Assembly (NCBI RefSeq): GCF_011040385.1
Contig: NZ_JAAIKB010000004.1
Location: 248,001-312,000 of the forward strand
Direction of reading: 5' to 3'
DNA: 64,000 nucleotides
Source: Falsiroseomonas algicola
GTDB taxonomy: Bacteria > Pseudomonadota > Alphaproteobacteria > Acetobacterales > Acetobacteraceae
Positions 8,555-19,717 of the stretch are shown in pieces. The translations under genes were made by a program, and so were the position numbers. The notes below the pieces were generated by a model that had not been told where the DNA came from, did no database searches, and worked only from the letters and a program-made list of their open reading frames with translations. Numbering within the stretch: the stretch's first letter is position 1; each line of letters begins with the position of its first letter.

Positions 8555-9448
8555 ATGATCGCGGCGCGGCCGGAGGACGTCACGGCGGCGGCGCTCGCCG
8601 TCATGGAGCGCACGACGGATCCGCGCCTTCGCGAGATCATGACGATCCTCGTTCGCCACCTGCATGCCTTCGTGGTGGAGGCGCGGTTGACGGAGGATGA
8701 GTTCCGGGCAGCCACGGCGATCATCAACGAGATCGGCCAGCGCAGCACGGCCACCCACAACGAAGCGGTCCTCATGGCCGGCTCGCTCGGCGTCTCCGCC
8801 CTGGTCTGCCTGTTGAACAACGGCGATGGCGGCCGCGCGCCGACATCCCAGAACCTGCTCGGCCCGTTCTGGCGCCTGGGATCGCCGCGCATCGAGCCGG
8901 GTGGCAGCCTCCTCCGCTCCGAGACGCCCGGCCCCGCGCTCTTCGCCGAGATCACCATCCTCGACCCGGCAGGGCAGCCCGTTGAAGGTGCGGAGGTCGA
9001 TATCTGGCATGCCTCCCCCGTCGGCTTCTACGAGAACCAGGACGCCGCGCAGGCGGAGATGAACCTGCGCGGCAAGTTCACCACCGACGCCGCGGGCCGC
9101 ATCGCCTTCCGCAGCGTCCGGCCGGCGGGCTACCCGATCCCGACAGACGGCGTCGTCGGCCGTCTGCTCGCGGCACAGGGCCGGCACCCCTATCGGCCTG
9201 CCCATATCCATGCCCTCGTCTTCAAGCCCGGCTTCAAGACGCTGACGGCGCAGATCTACGACGCCGACGATCCGCATCTGGAAACCGATGTGCAGTTCGG
9301 CGTCACGCGGCCGCTCGTGGCCCGCCTGGTCGCGCATGACGAGCCGCATCCGGAGGCGCCGGATGCCGGGACGCCCTGGTTCTCGCTGCGTCACAGGCTG
9401 ACGATCGAGCCCGGCGAGGCAAGGCTGCCGCGGCCACCCATCAAGTAG
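8555..9448 (+). CDS. Intradiol ring-cleavage dioxygenase (catechol/hydroxyquinol 1,2-type)
   Basis: A 297-residue non-haem Fe(III) dioxygenase. It has the N-terminal helical linker domain typical of catechol and hydroxyquinol 1,2-dioxygenases, then the beta-sandwich catalytic domain. The four expected iron ligands are visible: Y159 (GFYENQD), Y193 (AGYPIPTDG), H217 and H219 (RPAHIHAL). Such enzymes split the ring of catechols or hydroxyquinols between the two hydroxyls to give cis,cis-muconates or maleylacetate. It anchors the functional reading of this run as an aromatic catabolic unit. The choice between catechol and hydroxyquinol cannot be made from motifs alone. Confidence 0.93.
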   Translation: MIAARPEDVTAAALAVMERTTDPRLREIMTILVRHLHAFVVEARLTEDEFRAATAIINEIGQRSTATHNEAVLMAGSLGVSALVCLLNNGDGGRAPTSQNLLGPFWRLGSPRIEPGGSLLRSETPGPALFAEITILDPAGQPVEGAEVDIWHASPVGFYENQDAAQAEMNLRGKFTTDAAGRIAFRSVRPAGYPIPTDGVVGRLLAAQGRHPYRPAHIHALVFKPGFKTLTAQIYDADDPHLETDVQFGVTRPLVARLVAHDEPHPEAPDAGTPWFSLRHRLTIEPGEARLPRPPIK

Positions 9449-9463
9449 CCGGCCGCTGGCCGG
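9449..9463. terminator. Hairpin after the dioxygenase gene
   Basis: CCGGCC-GCT-GGCCGG directly follows the dioxygenase stop codon. The stem is six base pairs of pure G/C without a T tract; it could attenuate transcription between the dioxygenase and the MaoC gene. Confidence 0.4.
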
Positions 9464-9501
9464 AAGGGCCGGCGCGCCGCAGGCGGTCCACGCCCGGCAT
9501 T

Positions 9502-9516
9502 ATTGCGCCCCGCAAT
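9502..9516. promoter_or_regulatory. ATTGCG-CCC-CGCAAT inverted repeat upstream of the MaoC gene
   Basis: A perfect 6+6 dyad lies 75 bases upstream of the MaoC start in the 142-nt gap that separates two sub-operons. Its symmetry and position suit a regulator site, but no dedicated regulator is adjacent other than the LysR gene 2.4 kb away. Confidence 0.35.
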
Positions 9517-9590
9517 CCGGCCATGTCGTCCATTGCATGGCCCCGCTTCCGACCGGCGCGGATAGTGCGCCGCGCTGGAGGAAGGACGCC

Positions 9591-10058
9591 ATGAGCCGGG
9601 AACTCTACTGGGACGACGTCAAGGTCGGCGATGAATGCGTCAGCCCGCCCTACACGATCGGCGAGGATCACATCATGACCTACGCCAACTTCACCGGCGA
9701 CTTCACGCCGGTGCACACGGACGAAGCCTATGCGCGCACCACGCCCTTCGGCACGCGCGTGGCGCATGGCCTGCTCGGCCTGTCCATCGCCGATGGCCTC
9801 AAGACGCAATCGGATCTGCGCTTCCTGCCGGGCATGTCGCTCGGCTGGACCTGGGACTTCGTCGCGCCCATCAAGATCGGTGACACGGTGCGGTGCCGCT
9901 TCCGCGTGGGCTCCATGCGGCCCACGAAGAAGCCGGGCTGGGGAATCGTCGTCCTGCCCTCCGAACTCATCAACCAGCGCGACGAGGTGGTGCAGCGCGG
10001 CGAGCATCGTCTGATGATCCCGCGCCGTCCCGCGGCCGCCGAAGGGAGCGCCGCCTGA
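9591..10058 (+). CDS. MaoC-like (R)-specific enoyl-CoA hydratase
   Basis: A 155-residue hot-dog-fold hydratase. The catalytic dyad is visible in TGDFTPVHTDEAYA (D37 and H42), followed by the hydratase-2 signature region GTRVAHGLLGLSIADGL. The ATG at 9591 was chosen because GGAGGAAGGA lies immediately upstream; the frame is open for 54 bases before it but without a ribosome site. It shares one base with the downstream CoA-transferase start (TGATG), so the two are co-translated. Together they suggest activation of an unsaturated dicarboxylic acid as a CoA ester and its hydration, as in mesaconate or itaconate pathways; that is inference. Confidence 0.9.
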   Translation: MSRELYWDDVKVGDECVSPPYTIGEDHIMTYANFTGDFTPVHTDEAYARTTPFGTRVAHGLLGLSIADGLKTQSDLRFLPGMSLGWTWDFVAPIKIGDTVRCRFRVGSMRPTKKPGWGIVVLPSELINQRDEVVQRGEHRLMIPRRPAAAEGSAA

Positions 10059-11272
10059 TGCCGGCCCAGCCGCCGCCCCTGCAGGGCATCCGCGTCGTCG
10101 ACTATTCGCATTTCCTCGCCGGCCCCTTCATGTCCCGGGCGCTGTCGGCGCTCGGCGCCGACGTCATCAAGGTCGAGCGGCCGAAGGCCGGCGATGCCGG
10201 CCGCGCGCATCCGATCTTCGTGCAGGGACAGAGCGGCTATTTCCTGCAGCAGAACATGGGCAAGCGCGGGCTGTGCCTGAACCTGAAGGATCCGCGCGGC
10301 CTCGACCTCATGCGCCGGCTGGTCGGCACGGCCGATGTGTTCGTCGAGAACTACCGCCCCGGCACGCTCGACAAGCTCGGCCTCGGCTATGCCGCGCTGT
10401 CCGAACTCAACCCGCGCCTCATCTACTGCTCGGTCTCCGCCTTCGGCCATACCGGTCCCGATTCGTCGAAGCCCGGCTTCGGGCTGATCGCGGAAGCGCG
10501 CAGCGGCGCGATGGCGCAGCTCGGCTCGCCCGGGGAACCCCCGCCGCTGTTCCGCATGCCACTGGCCGACATGTACACCGGCGCGCACGGCATCGCCGCG
10601 ATCTGCGCCGCGCTGGTCGGCCGCGCCAATACCGGGCGCGGGCAGCATATCGACATGGCGCTGCTCGACTGCATGGTGTCGATGCACGACTTCGCCGTGC
10701 AGCGCTACACGCTCTCCGGCGGCACGGAGATCCCCGTCCAGACCGGCCATGACCAGCCGGAATCGACGGTCTATGGCGTGTTCGAGGCGCGCGACGGCTA
10801 CCTCGTCATCGCAGCCCAGGTGGATGACGCCTGGGTGCGTCTCGCGCGACTGATCGGCGGCGAGGAACTGGCGGCGGATCGCCGCTTCCTCGACCCTGCC
10901 TCGCGCAATGCGAACCGCCTGGCGGCGCTGGAGTACGTCCGCAACTGGACGATGGCCCAGCCCTCCCGCGCCGCCTGCATCGCGGCGCTGGATGCGGTGG
11001 ATGTCCCCTGCGCCGCCATCCAGCGCATCGATGAGGTCCTTGCCGATCCGCAGGTGCAGGCCCGCGGCATGGTGATCGAGCAGGACCACCCGGTGCTCGG
11101 CCGCATCCGCCTGCCGAACCTGCCCTTCCGCTTCTCCGACAGTGACACGACCCCGCGCTGCCCGGCCCCCTCTCTCGGCCAGCACAACGCGGAGATCGCG
11201 ACCTCGCTCGGCTTCACGGCGGAGGAGGTGGCGGCGATGGCGCGCGATGGGGTGCTCTACGCGGCGCCATAG
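10058..11272 (+). CDS. Family III CoA-transferase (CaiB/BaiF type)
   Basis: A 404-residue CoA-transferase. The N-terminal GIRVVDYSHFLAGPFMSRAL and VIKVERPKAGD are characteristic, and the conserved catalytic aspartate is D171 in MPLADMYTGAHG, which forms the acyl-CoA anhydride intermediate. The true start is the ATG overlapping the MaoC stop by one base; the longer upstream frame is not family-like. It transfers CoA from a donor ester to a carboxylic acid. With the MaoC hydratase before it and two Bug binding proteins after it, it likely activates the organic acid that those binding proteins capture. Confidence 0.92.
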   Translation: MPAQPPPLQGIRVVDYSHFLAGPFMSRALSALGADVIKVERPKAGDAGRAHPIFVQGQSGYFLQQNMGKRGLCLNLKDPRGLDLMRRLVGTADVFVENYRPGTLDKLGLGYAALSELNPRLIYCSVSAFGHTGPDSSKPGFGLIAEARSGAMAQLGSPGEPPPLFRMPLADMYTGAHGIAAICAALVGRANTGRGQHIDMALLDCMVSMHDFAVQRYTLSGGTEIPVQTGHDQPESTVYGVFEARDGYLVIAAQVDDAWVRLARLIGGEELAADRRFLDPASRNANRLAALEYVRNWTMAQPSRAACIAALDAVDVPCAAIQRIDEVLADPQVQARGMVIEQDHPVLGRIRLPNLPFRFSDSDTTPRCPAPSLGQHNAEIATSLGFTAEEVAAMARDGVLYAAP

Positions 11273-11309
11273 GGCGCTGCCGATCAACGAGAAACCAATG
11301 GAGGGAACG

Positions 11310-12278
11310 ATGAAGAAACGCACTCTGGTCCAGGCCGCGATCGGCCTGCTCTCGATGACGGCGGTCGCCGCCGCGCAACCGGCCTGGCCGACCCGCACCG
11401 TGACGCTGGTCGTGCCCTGGGCCCCGGGCGGGTCGCAGGACGCGCTGGGACGCGTGATCGCGGCGCCCCTCTCCGCGGAACTCGGCCAGCAGGTCGTGGT
11501 GGACAACCGCGCCGGCGCCACCGGCACGATCGGCAGCGCAACCGTCGCCCGCGCGCGGCCGGATGGCTACACGCTGCTGATGGGCTCCACCAGCACCTAC
11601 GCCATGGCGCCGCACCTGGTGCAGGTGCCCTACGACAATGACCGCGCCTTCGCCCCCGTCGGGCACATCGCGGCCATGCCGATCCTGATGCTCGTCCCGG
11701 CCGCGCTGCCGGTGCGCGACGTCGCGGGCTTCATCGCCCTGGCGCGCCAGCCCAATGCACGCCTTTCCTACGCCTCCTCCGGCACCGGCAGCTCGACGCA
11801 TCTCGCGACGGAGATGTTCCTGCAGATGGCGGGGATCGAGGTGCCGGACGTCGCCTATCGCGGCGGCGGGCCCGCCGTGCAGGGCATGCTGACCGGCGAG
11901 ACGCAGATGACCTTCCAGACCGCCGCCACGGTGCTCGGCCTGATGCGCTCCGGCGATTTGCGCGCGCTGGCCGTCGCGACGCGGGACCGCATTCCCTTCA
12001 CGCCGGACCTGCCGACCTTCGCCGAGGCCGGCTTCCCGAATTTCGAGGTGGTCGAGAACATCGCCCTGCTCGCCCCCGCCGGCACGCCCGCGCCGATCCT
12101 CTCCCGGCTGAACCAGGCCATGGAACGCGTCATGGCCACCGCCGAGGTCCGGCAGCGGCTGAACGACCTCGCGATCATTCCCGGCGTGCGCTCTCCCGAT
12201 GCCTTCACGCCCGCCGCCGCGGCGGAAAGCGCGACATGGCGAGAGCTGATCAGGGCGCGAAACATCCGCGTGCAGTGA
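11310..12278 (+). CDS. Bug/TctC-family substrate-binding protein, tandem copy 1
   Basis: A 322-residue periplasmic receptor of the tripartite tricarboxylate type. It has a Sec signal peptide ending near AVAAAQ and the family motifs VTLVVPWAPGG, VVDNRAGATGTIG, ARARPDGYTLLMG and VAYRGGGPAV. The start at 11310 has GGAGGG just upstream. It lies 37 bases after the CoA-transferase and is presumably part of its operon. No TctA/TctB-type membrane genes are in the window. Bug proteins bind carboxylates such as dicarboxylates, aromatic acids or nicotinate. Confidence 0.93.
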   Translation: MKKRTLVQAAIGLLSMTAVAAAQPAWPTRTVTLVVPWAPGGSQDALGRVIAAPLSAELGQQVVVDNRAGATGTIGSATVARARPDGYTLLMGSTSTYAMAPHLVQVPYDNDRAFAPVGHIAAMPILMLVPAALPVRDVAGFIALARQPNARLSYASSGTGSSTHLATEMFLQMAGIEVPDVAYRGGGPAVQGMLTGETQMTFQTAATVLGLMRSGDLRALAVATRDRIPFTPDLPTFAEAGFPNFEVVENIALLAPAGTPAPILSRLNQAMERVMATAEVRQRLNDLAIIPGVRSPDAFTPAAAAESATWRELIRARNIRVQ

Positions 12279-12309
12279 CGGCAAGACACGCAACAGGGAG
12301 GACATCACC

Positions 12310-13287
12310 ATGATCACCCGGCGCGGCTTCGCCGCCGCGACGCTCGGCCTCGGCATGGCACCCGCCATCCGGCCCGCCGCGGCGCAGGAAGCCTATCCCT
12401 CGCGCCCCGTCACCGTCGTGGTCCCCTGGGGGCCTGGCGGGTCGACCGACACCTTCGCGCGCATCCTGGCCGCTCGGCTGGCGACCGATCTCGGGCAGGC
12501 CTTCCCGGTGGACAACCGCTTCGGCGCGAATGGCACCATCGGCTTCAACTCGGTCGCGCGCGCCAGGCCGGATGGCCACACGGTGCTGGTCGGCACCATC
12601 AGCACCTATGCGATGGCGCCGCACCTGTTCCAGCTGCCCTACGACAACGAACGCGCCTTCGCCGGAATCGGCATGCTGGCGCAGATGCCGATCTTCCTGC
12701 TCGTCTCCGGCCGCTCCCCGCACCGGACGCTGGCGGAGTACGTGGCCGCCGCGAAGCGCAGCCCGGGGCGCGAGACCTACGCGAATTCGGGCGCCGGCTC
12801 CTCCACGCATCTGGCCACGGAGCTGTTCCTGAAGCAGGCCGGCATCGAGGTGACGGAGGTGGGCTACCGCGGCGGCGCGCCGGCCTTCCAGGCCGTCCTG
12901 GCGGGCGAGACGGGCATGCTCTTCGCGCCGAGCTCGGCGGTGATGGGATTCATCCGCTCCGGCGAGCTGCGCGCGCTCGGCGTGGCAAGCCGCGCGCGCA
13001 CCGCGCTCGCCCCCGACGTACCGACCATCGCCGAAGGTGGGGTGCAGGGTGTCGAGGTGCTGGAGGATCTCGCGCTGCTCGCGCCCGCCGGGACGCCGGC
13101 GCCGATCCTGTCGCGGCTCAACCGCGCCAGCGCCGCCGCCCTCGCGGCGCCAGAGGTGCGGGAGCGCCTGACCTCCCTCGCCGTGACCCCCAACGTCCAG
13201 CCGCCCGAGGCATGGCCGGAGTACCTCGCCGCGGAGAACGCCAAGTGGCGCGACGTCATCCGCAGCCGCAACATCACCGTCCAGTAG
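12310..13287 (+). CDS. Bug/TctC-family substrate-binding protein, tandem copy 2
   Basis: A 325-residue Bug receptor clearly related to the preceding gene: both share STYAMAPHL, the LPYDNERAFA-type segment, GIEVxxVxYRGG and the C-terminal RNIxVQ ending. This indicates a local duplication followed by divergence. The signal peptide looks Tat- or Sec-like (ITRRGFAAATLGLG, with twin arginines at residues 4-5). A GGGAGG site precedes the ATG. The pair probably captures two similar carboxylates for the MaoC/CoA-transferase pathway. A strong hairpin terminator follows. Confidence 0.93.
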   Translation: MITRRGFAAATLGLGMAPAIRPAAAQEAYPSRPVTVVVPWGPGGSTDTFARILAARLATDLGQAFPVDNRFGANGTIGFNSVARARPDGHTVLVGTISTYAMAPHLFQLPYDNERAFAGIGMLAQMPIFLLVSGRSPHRTLAEYVAAAKRSPGRETYANSGAGSSTHLATELFLKQAGIEVTEVGYRGGAPAFQAVLAGETGMLFAPSSAVMGFIRSGELRALGVASRARTALAPDVPTIAEGGVQGVEVLEDLALLAPAGTPAPILSRLNRASAAALAAPEVRERLTSLAVTPNVQPPEAWPEYLAAENAKWRDVIRSRNITVQ

Positions 13288-13296
13288 CGGCGCCAA

Positions 13297-13326
13297 GGGG
13301 CAGGACGCGGCAAGGCGTCCTGCCCC
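13297..13326. terminator. Strong bidirectional hairpin terminator
   Basis: GGGGCAGGACGC (13297-13308) pairs perfectly with GCGTCCTGCCCC (13315-13326) across a six-base loop. It sits between the convergent Bug gene and gyrB stops. There is no T tract, as is usual for very GC-rich genomes, but position and stem strength make it a convincing shared terminator. Confidence 0.75.
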
Positions 13327-13350
13327 CCTGCCGAAGGACCTTGCGCGCCC

Positions 13351-15876
<2,526 letters not shown>

Positions 15877-15914
15877 TCAGGCAGGTTTCGGCACGGGGTG
15901 ATTCAGAACCGCAA

Positions 15915-17102
15915 TCAAGGTCCTTGAAGCCCTTCGGGCGTCGCCCGGAACGTCTCGGCGATGCCCTGGAGCGGGGCGAAGATATCCGGCTCCGTCCCGG
16001 TCAGGAAGACCTGGGCCGGCAGCCCGGCGAGCGCGGCGTAGAGCGCCTCCCGCCGCCCCTGGTCCAGATGGGCGGCCACCTCGTCCAGCAGCAGCAGCGG
16101 CGCGAAGCCCCGGGCCGCGCCGATCAGCGCGGCATGGGCCAGCACGGTGGAAACCAGCAGCGCCTTCTGCTCCCCGGTCGAGCACAGCTCCGCCGGCTGG
16201 CCCTTGGGAAGGTGCACCAGCGTCATGTCCGTCCGGTGGGCGCCGGCCTGGGCACCGCCCGCCGCCGCATCCCGCCCGCGCCCGGCCGCCAGCTCGGCCC
16301 GCAGCCGGTCCTCCACCGCCAGCGCCGGCGCCGCCTCCAGCGCCGCGGCGATGGGGCAGACCAGCTCGATCCGGGCCGCGGGGAAGGCGCCGGTCGCCGT
16401 GCCGGCCGCCAGCAGGGCGTTCAACCTTCCGGCCAGCGCCCGGCGGGCCGCGACGGCCGCCACGGCGTGGCGGGCCATCGCATCCTCCAGCGCCGCCAGC
16501 CAGGCGGCATCCCGCCGCCCCTCCGCCAGCAGGCGGTTGCGGCCGCTCATCGCCGTGTCATGCGCCGCCACTTCCCGCGCATGGCCCGGTTCCAGCGCCC
16601 AGACCAGCCGGTCCAGGAAGCGCCGCCGGCCGCTCGCCCCATCCTGGAACAGCCGGTCCATCTGCGGCGTCAGCCAGACCGCGCCCGCACGCCGCGCCAG
16701 CTCCGCCTGGCTTTTCGCGGGCTCCCCATCCAGCGTGTATTTCCGGCGCGCCGCGGCATCGCCGGCTTCCGCGGTGGTGCCGGTGCCGATCTCGGCCGGG
16801 CCATCCGGCCCGTCGAAGGCGCCCCAGGCCACCCAGGGCAGGGCCGTGCCGCCGGGCGGGCGGCGGCCGATCTCGCTGGCCCGTGCCCCCCGCAGCCCCC
16901 GCCCCGGGCCGAGCAGGCTGATCGCCTCCAGCAGGTTCGTCTTGCCGACGCCGTTCGGCCCCGCGATGGCGACGATCCGCCCCTCGAAGCGCGCATCGAA
17001 GGCGGGGTAGGACCGGAAATCGTTGAGCCGCAGCCGCAACAGTCGCAGCGTCGGCGTCCCGCCGCCACCCGGCAGGGCAGGATCCGGCCGCGAAGGTTCC
17101 AA
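15915..17102 (-). CDS. recF: DNA replication and repair protein RecF
   Basis: A 395-residue SMC-like ATPase. It shows Walker A GPNGVGKTN (about residues 49-57) preceded by LRLNDFRSYPAFDARF, an ABC signature-like STGEQKALLVS, and Walker B LLLLDEVAAHLD near the C-terminus. RecF loads RecA at gapped DNA and supports fork restart. In many bacteria the order is dnaA-dnaN-recF-gyrB; here the next upstream gene is a histidine kinase, so dnaA and dnaN are not adjacent. The insert AGGRGRDAAAGGAQAG around residues 272-287 is alanine/glycine-rich but does not disrupt motifs. Confidence 0.96.
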   Translation of the reverse strand: MEPSRPDPALPGGGGTPTLRLLRLRLNDFRSYPAFDARFEGRIVAIAGPNGVGKTNLLEAISLLGPGRGLRGARASEIGRRPPGGTALPWVAWGAFDGPDGPAEIGTGTTAEAGDAAARRKYTLDGEPAKSQAELARRAGAVWLTPQMDRLFQDGASGRRRFLDRLVWALEPGHAREVAAHDTAMSGRNRLLAEGRRDAAWLAALEDAMARHAVAAVAARRALAGRLNALLAAGTATGAFPAARIELVCPIAAALEAAPALAVEDRLRAELAAGRGRDAAAGGAQAGAHRTDMTLVHLPKGQPAELCSTGEQKALLVSTVLAHAALIGAARGFAPLLLLDEVAAHLDQGRREALYAALAGLPAQVFLTGTEPDIFAPLQGIAETFRATPEGLQGP

Positions 17103-17182
17103 TGCGTCAGGAGGGGCGGCCAGGGGACCTGTTCCGGTGCAGGGGCACGACCCCCGCGATTAGGGCGAACGAAGCCGGAACG

Positions 17183-19267
17183 TCAAGAAGCGCCCGCCGG
17201 ACCCGTCGCCGGCGCGCCCTCCTCGGCCAGCGGGATGGCGATGTCGCATTCCAGCCCGCCCGCGCCCCAGCGCTTTTCCATCCGCCCGCCGAGCTGGAAG
17301 CGGATGGTCTGCTCGATCACGCGGGACCCGAAGCCCTTCCGCGCCGGCTCCCCCGCCAGGGTCGGGCCGCCGCTCTCGCGCCAGGACAGATGCACCCAGC
17401 CCGCATCCAGGCACCAGGCGATCCGGAGCCGCCCGCCCGGTGCCGAGAGGGCGCCATACTTCACCGCATTGGTCGCGAGTTCATGCACCGCCATGGCCAG
17501 CGCCTGCACGGTGCGGACCGGCAGGGGCACCGCAGGGCCGGCCAGGGTCACCGCCGATTCTCCCGTGCCGTCGCCGGCCCTGTCCGGCGCGGCGGCCTGG
17601 AAGGCGCGCAGCTCCGCCTCCAGCAGCGCCTGCAGGTCGCCTGCCCGCCACTGGCTTTCCGCCAGCATGCTCTGCGCCCGCGCCAGCGCGGCGACGCGGC
17701 CTTCCACGGCGCGGACATAGCTGGCGTAGTCCGGCGCCTTGGTCAGCCGGAGCGCCGCCTGCACCACCGCCAGGGTGTTCTTGGCGCGATGCGTCACCTC
17801 GAAGGCCAGAAGCGCGGTGCGCTCCTCCGCCTCCCGCCGCTGCGTCACATCCATCGCCACGCCGGACAGGCGGCCCGGCAGCGAGAGGCCGGAGGGCGGC
17901 GCCGGGCCGAAGCCGGGCGCGGCCTCCCCCCGCAGCATCACCCAGCGCTGCCCGCCATCCGGCAGGCGCACGCGGTATTCCGCCGCCAGCCGCCCGCCAT
18001 CCCGCGCCAGGCGCCGCAACTCCGTCCGCGCCGCCTCCCGGTCCTCGGGGTGCAGGGCGGCCAGCAGGGCCTCCTCATCCAGGGCGGCATCGGGCGGCAG
18101 GCCGAGCAGCGCCCGCAGCCCACCCGCCTCCGTGACCGTGCCATCGGCCGCCATCTCGAAGGACAGGATCCCGGCCGCATCCTGCGCCCGCTTCAGATTG
18201 CCCTCGCTGGTGCGCAGCGCGCCCTGCAGCGCCAGGTTGGCGTCCTCCAGCGCCTTGTTCGCCACCTCCAGCCGGCGCTGGTGCTGGCGTTCCCGCAGGC
18301 TCAGCAGCAGCAGCGCCAGGGTGGCGGGCACGCCGAACAGCAGGTGGTTCGCCATGGTGGCGCGCCATTCCGCCACCACCGCATCCCTCGGCCGGCTGGC
18401 CACCGCGAAGGCGGGGAAGCCATCCAGCTTCCGCACGGCGCGGATCCACTCCCCTTCATGGAGCAGGGCCTGGCCGGTGGGGGTGGCCGCCGCGGCCAGC
18501 GCCGGCTCCGCCAGGCCCTGGGGGGCGGCGGTGGCGGTGCTGGCCAGCAGCTGGCCGTCATCCCGCAGCAGCGCCAGCGCATCCCCCTCCCGCCGCAGCA
18601 GGCGCCGCATCGCCGGCTGCAGCCGGTGCGGATAGACGGAGAGATTGACCGCGCCATCGAAGGCATCCGGCGGCAGCCCGTTCGCCGTGCCGCTGCGCCG
18701 GCGGCTGATGGCGAAGAAGGGCACGCCATCGAAGCGGGAGACATAGACCTGGCTGATGTGGAAGCGCGGCGGATTGTCGGCGCGGAGCGCCACGAAGAAG
18801 TCGCGGTCCGCCGCCGTCGGCCGGTCCCGCGGCACGGGAAACAGGTTCGCCGCCAGCAGCGCCGTGCCGGTGCGGTCGATCACATAGGCCGCTTCCGCCT
18901 CCGGCACATCGGGAATGAGGTCCGCCAGCTGCCGGTGCAGCGACGGCTCCCGCGCCGTGATCTGTTCGTCGGAAAGGCCGCGCGTCAGGTCGTTCACCCG
19001 CCCGGCGCTGACCACATAGCCCGCGAGCACCCGCGTGCCGAATTCGGCGCCGCTATCGGCGGTCTGCCGCAGCGCCGCCTCGGCCTCCGCCAGCGTGTTG
19101 CGCCAGGCATGCACGCCGCCGCCGACCAGAAGGATGAAGGGCAGCAGCAGCGCCGCCGCCGGCAGCAGCCAGGTGGAACTGGCGCGGCCAGGGCGCCGGC
19201 CTGTCACCGGTGCCGCCGTTCCACTCCGAAAAGCCGCCGCTGTCATCCCGGCCCCGGCGCCTGCCAA
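17183..19267 (-). CDS. HWE-family sensor histidine kinase (membrane-anchored)
   Basis: A 694-residue sensor. It has a transmembrane segment near residues 33-52, a periplasmic cache-like sensor (about 55-310), a second membrane segment near 312-330 (HLLFGVPATLALLLLSL), a short coiled region, a PAS-like domain and a C-terminal HWE kinase core. The kinase motifs are the phospho-acceptor histidine in FEVTHRAKNTLAVVQAALRL, the N box MAVHELATNAVKYGALS, the WxE motif in HLSWRESG and the glycine-rich GFGSRVIEQ. HWE kinases are common in alphaproteobacteria. No response regulator is adjacent. It is co-directional with recF, 80 bases upstream. Confidence 0.93.
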   Translation of the reverse strand: MAGAGAGMTAAAFRSGTAAPVTGRRPGRASSTWLLPAAALLLPFILLVGGGVHAWRNTLAEAEAALRQTADSGAEFGTRVLAGYVVSAGRVNDLTRGLSDEQITAREPSLHRQLADLIPDVPEAEAAYVIDRTGTALLAANLFPVPRDRPTAADRDFFVALRADNPPRFHISQVYVSRFDGVPFFAISRRRSGTANGLPPDAFDGAVNLSVYPHRLQPAMRRLLRREGDALALLRDDGQLLASTATAAPQGLAEPALAAAATPTGQALLHEGEWIRAVRKLDGFPAFAVASRPRDAVVAEWRATMANHLLFGVPATLALLLLSLRERQHQRRLEVANKALEDANLALQGALRTSEGNLKRAQDAAGILSFEMAADGTVTEAGGLRALLGLPPDAALDEEALLAALHPEDREAARTELRRLARDGGRLAAEYRVRLPDGGQRWVMLRGEAAPGFGPAPPSGLSLPGRLSGVAMDVTQRREAEERTALLAFEVTHRAKNTLAVVQAALRLTKAPDYASYVRAVEGRVAALARAQSMLAESQWRAGDLQALLEAELRAFQAAAPDRAGDGTGESAVTLAGPAVPLPVRTVQALAMAVHELATNAVKYGALSAPGGRLRIAWCLDAGWVHLSWRESGGPTLAGEPARKGFGSRVIEQTIRFQLGGRMEKRWGAGGLECDIAIPLAEEGAPATGPAGAS

Positions 19268-19331
19268 CCGCCCGTCTCTCCCGCCACCTGTGATGGGTCG
19301 CGCACCCTCTCCCGTCCGCGCCAGGCGCGCA

Positions 19332-19369
19332 ATCGCGCGCGCCGCGCGATCCCGTCACAGGAGGGTGAC
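19332..19369. other. Two small hairpins between the AbrB-like and kinase genes
   Basis: ATCGCGCG-CGC-CGCGCGAT (19332-19350) is followed closely by GTCAC-AGGAGG-GTGAC (19354-19369). They lie downstream of the AbrB-like stop and upstream of the kinase start, on the minus strand, and could end transcription of the small gene. Confidence 0.4.
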
Positions 19370-19380
19370 AGCAATCACCG

Positions 19381-19626
19381 TCAGCCGGAAGGAACTTCCT
19401 GGCGACGCTTCACGATCCGAAGCGCCTCCCGCAGCACCTCCTCCGTGATCCCGTGCTTGCCATAGGCCTCCCGCGCCTCATCCAGCGTCATGCCAAGGGC
19501 CGGGCGCAGGATGAGACGACCCTTGACGGCCTCTACCTCGACATGAGAACATGGTCCTAACGTCGCACGCAGGTCCTTTCTCAGGGTAATCTGGCTCTGC
19601 GGCGATATCTTCAGCAGGACGCGCAT
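19381..19626 (-). CDS. AbrB/MazE-type swapped-hairpin DNA-binding protein
   Basis: An 81-residue protein whose N-terminal half (LLKISPQSQITLRKDLRATL, then a VEVEAVKGRLILRPA strand pair) matches the AbrB/SpoVT/MazE swapped-hairpin fold. The C-terminal half is helical (TLDEAREAYGKHGITEEVLREA), as in antitoxins that embrace a toxin. I chose the ATG at 19626 because GGAGG lies eight bases upstream; the GTG at 19644 overlaps that ribosome site and is unlikely. PIN-domain or MazF toxins usually follow such genes, but the next gene is a kinase, so this looks like an orphan antitoxin-like regulator. Confidence 0.8.
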   Translation of the reverse strand: MRVLLKISPQSQITLRKDLRATLGPCSHVEVEAVKGRLILRPALGMTLDEAREAYGKHGITEEVLREALRIVKRRQEVPSG

Positions 19627-19672
19627 CCACCAAGCCTCCGCCACCCGATGCCCCGCGCGGAATGCGACTAAA

Positions 19673-19712
19673 GGTGCATAAGTGGCATAAACGGCTTAAA
19701 GGATAATATTCC
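19673..19712 (-). promoter_or_regulatory. AT-rich putative promoter/operator of the AbrB-like gene
   Basis: This is one of the few AT-rich pockets in the window. It holds the direct repeat GTGCATAA / GTGGCATAA (19674-19690) and an imperfect dyad AGGATAATATTCCT (about 19700-19713). AbrB-like proteins often bind AT-rich promoter DNA of their own gene. No exact -35/-10 pair is claimed. Confidence 0.4.
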
Positions 19713-19717
19713 TAAAA

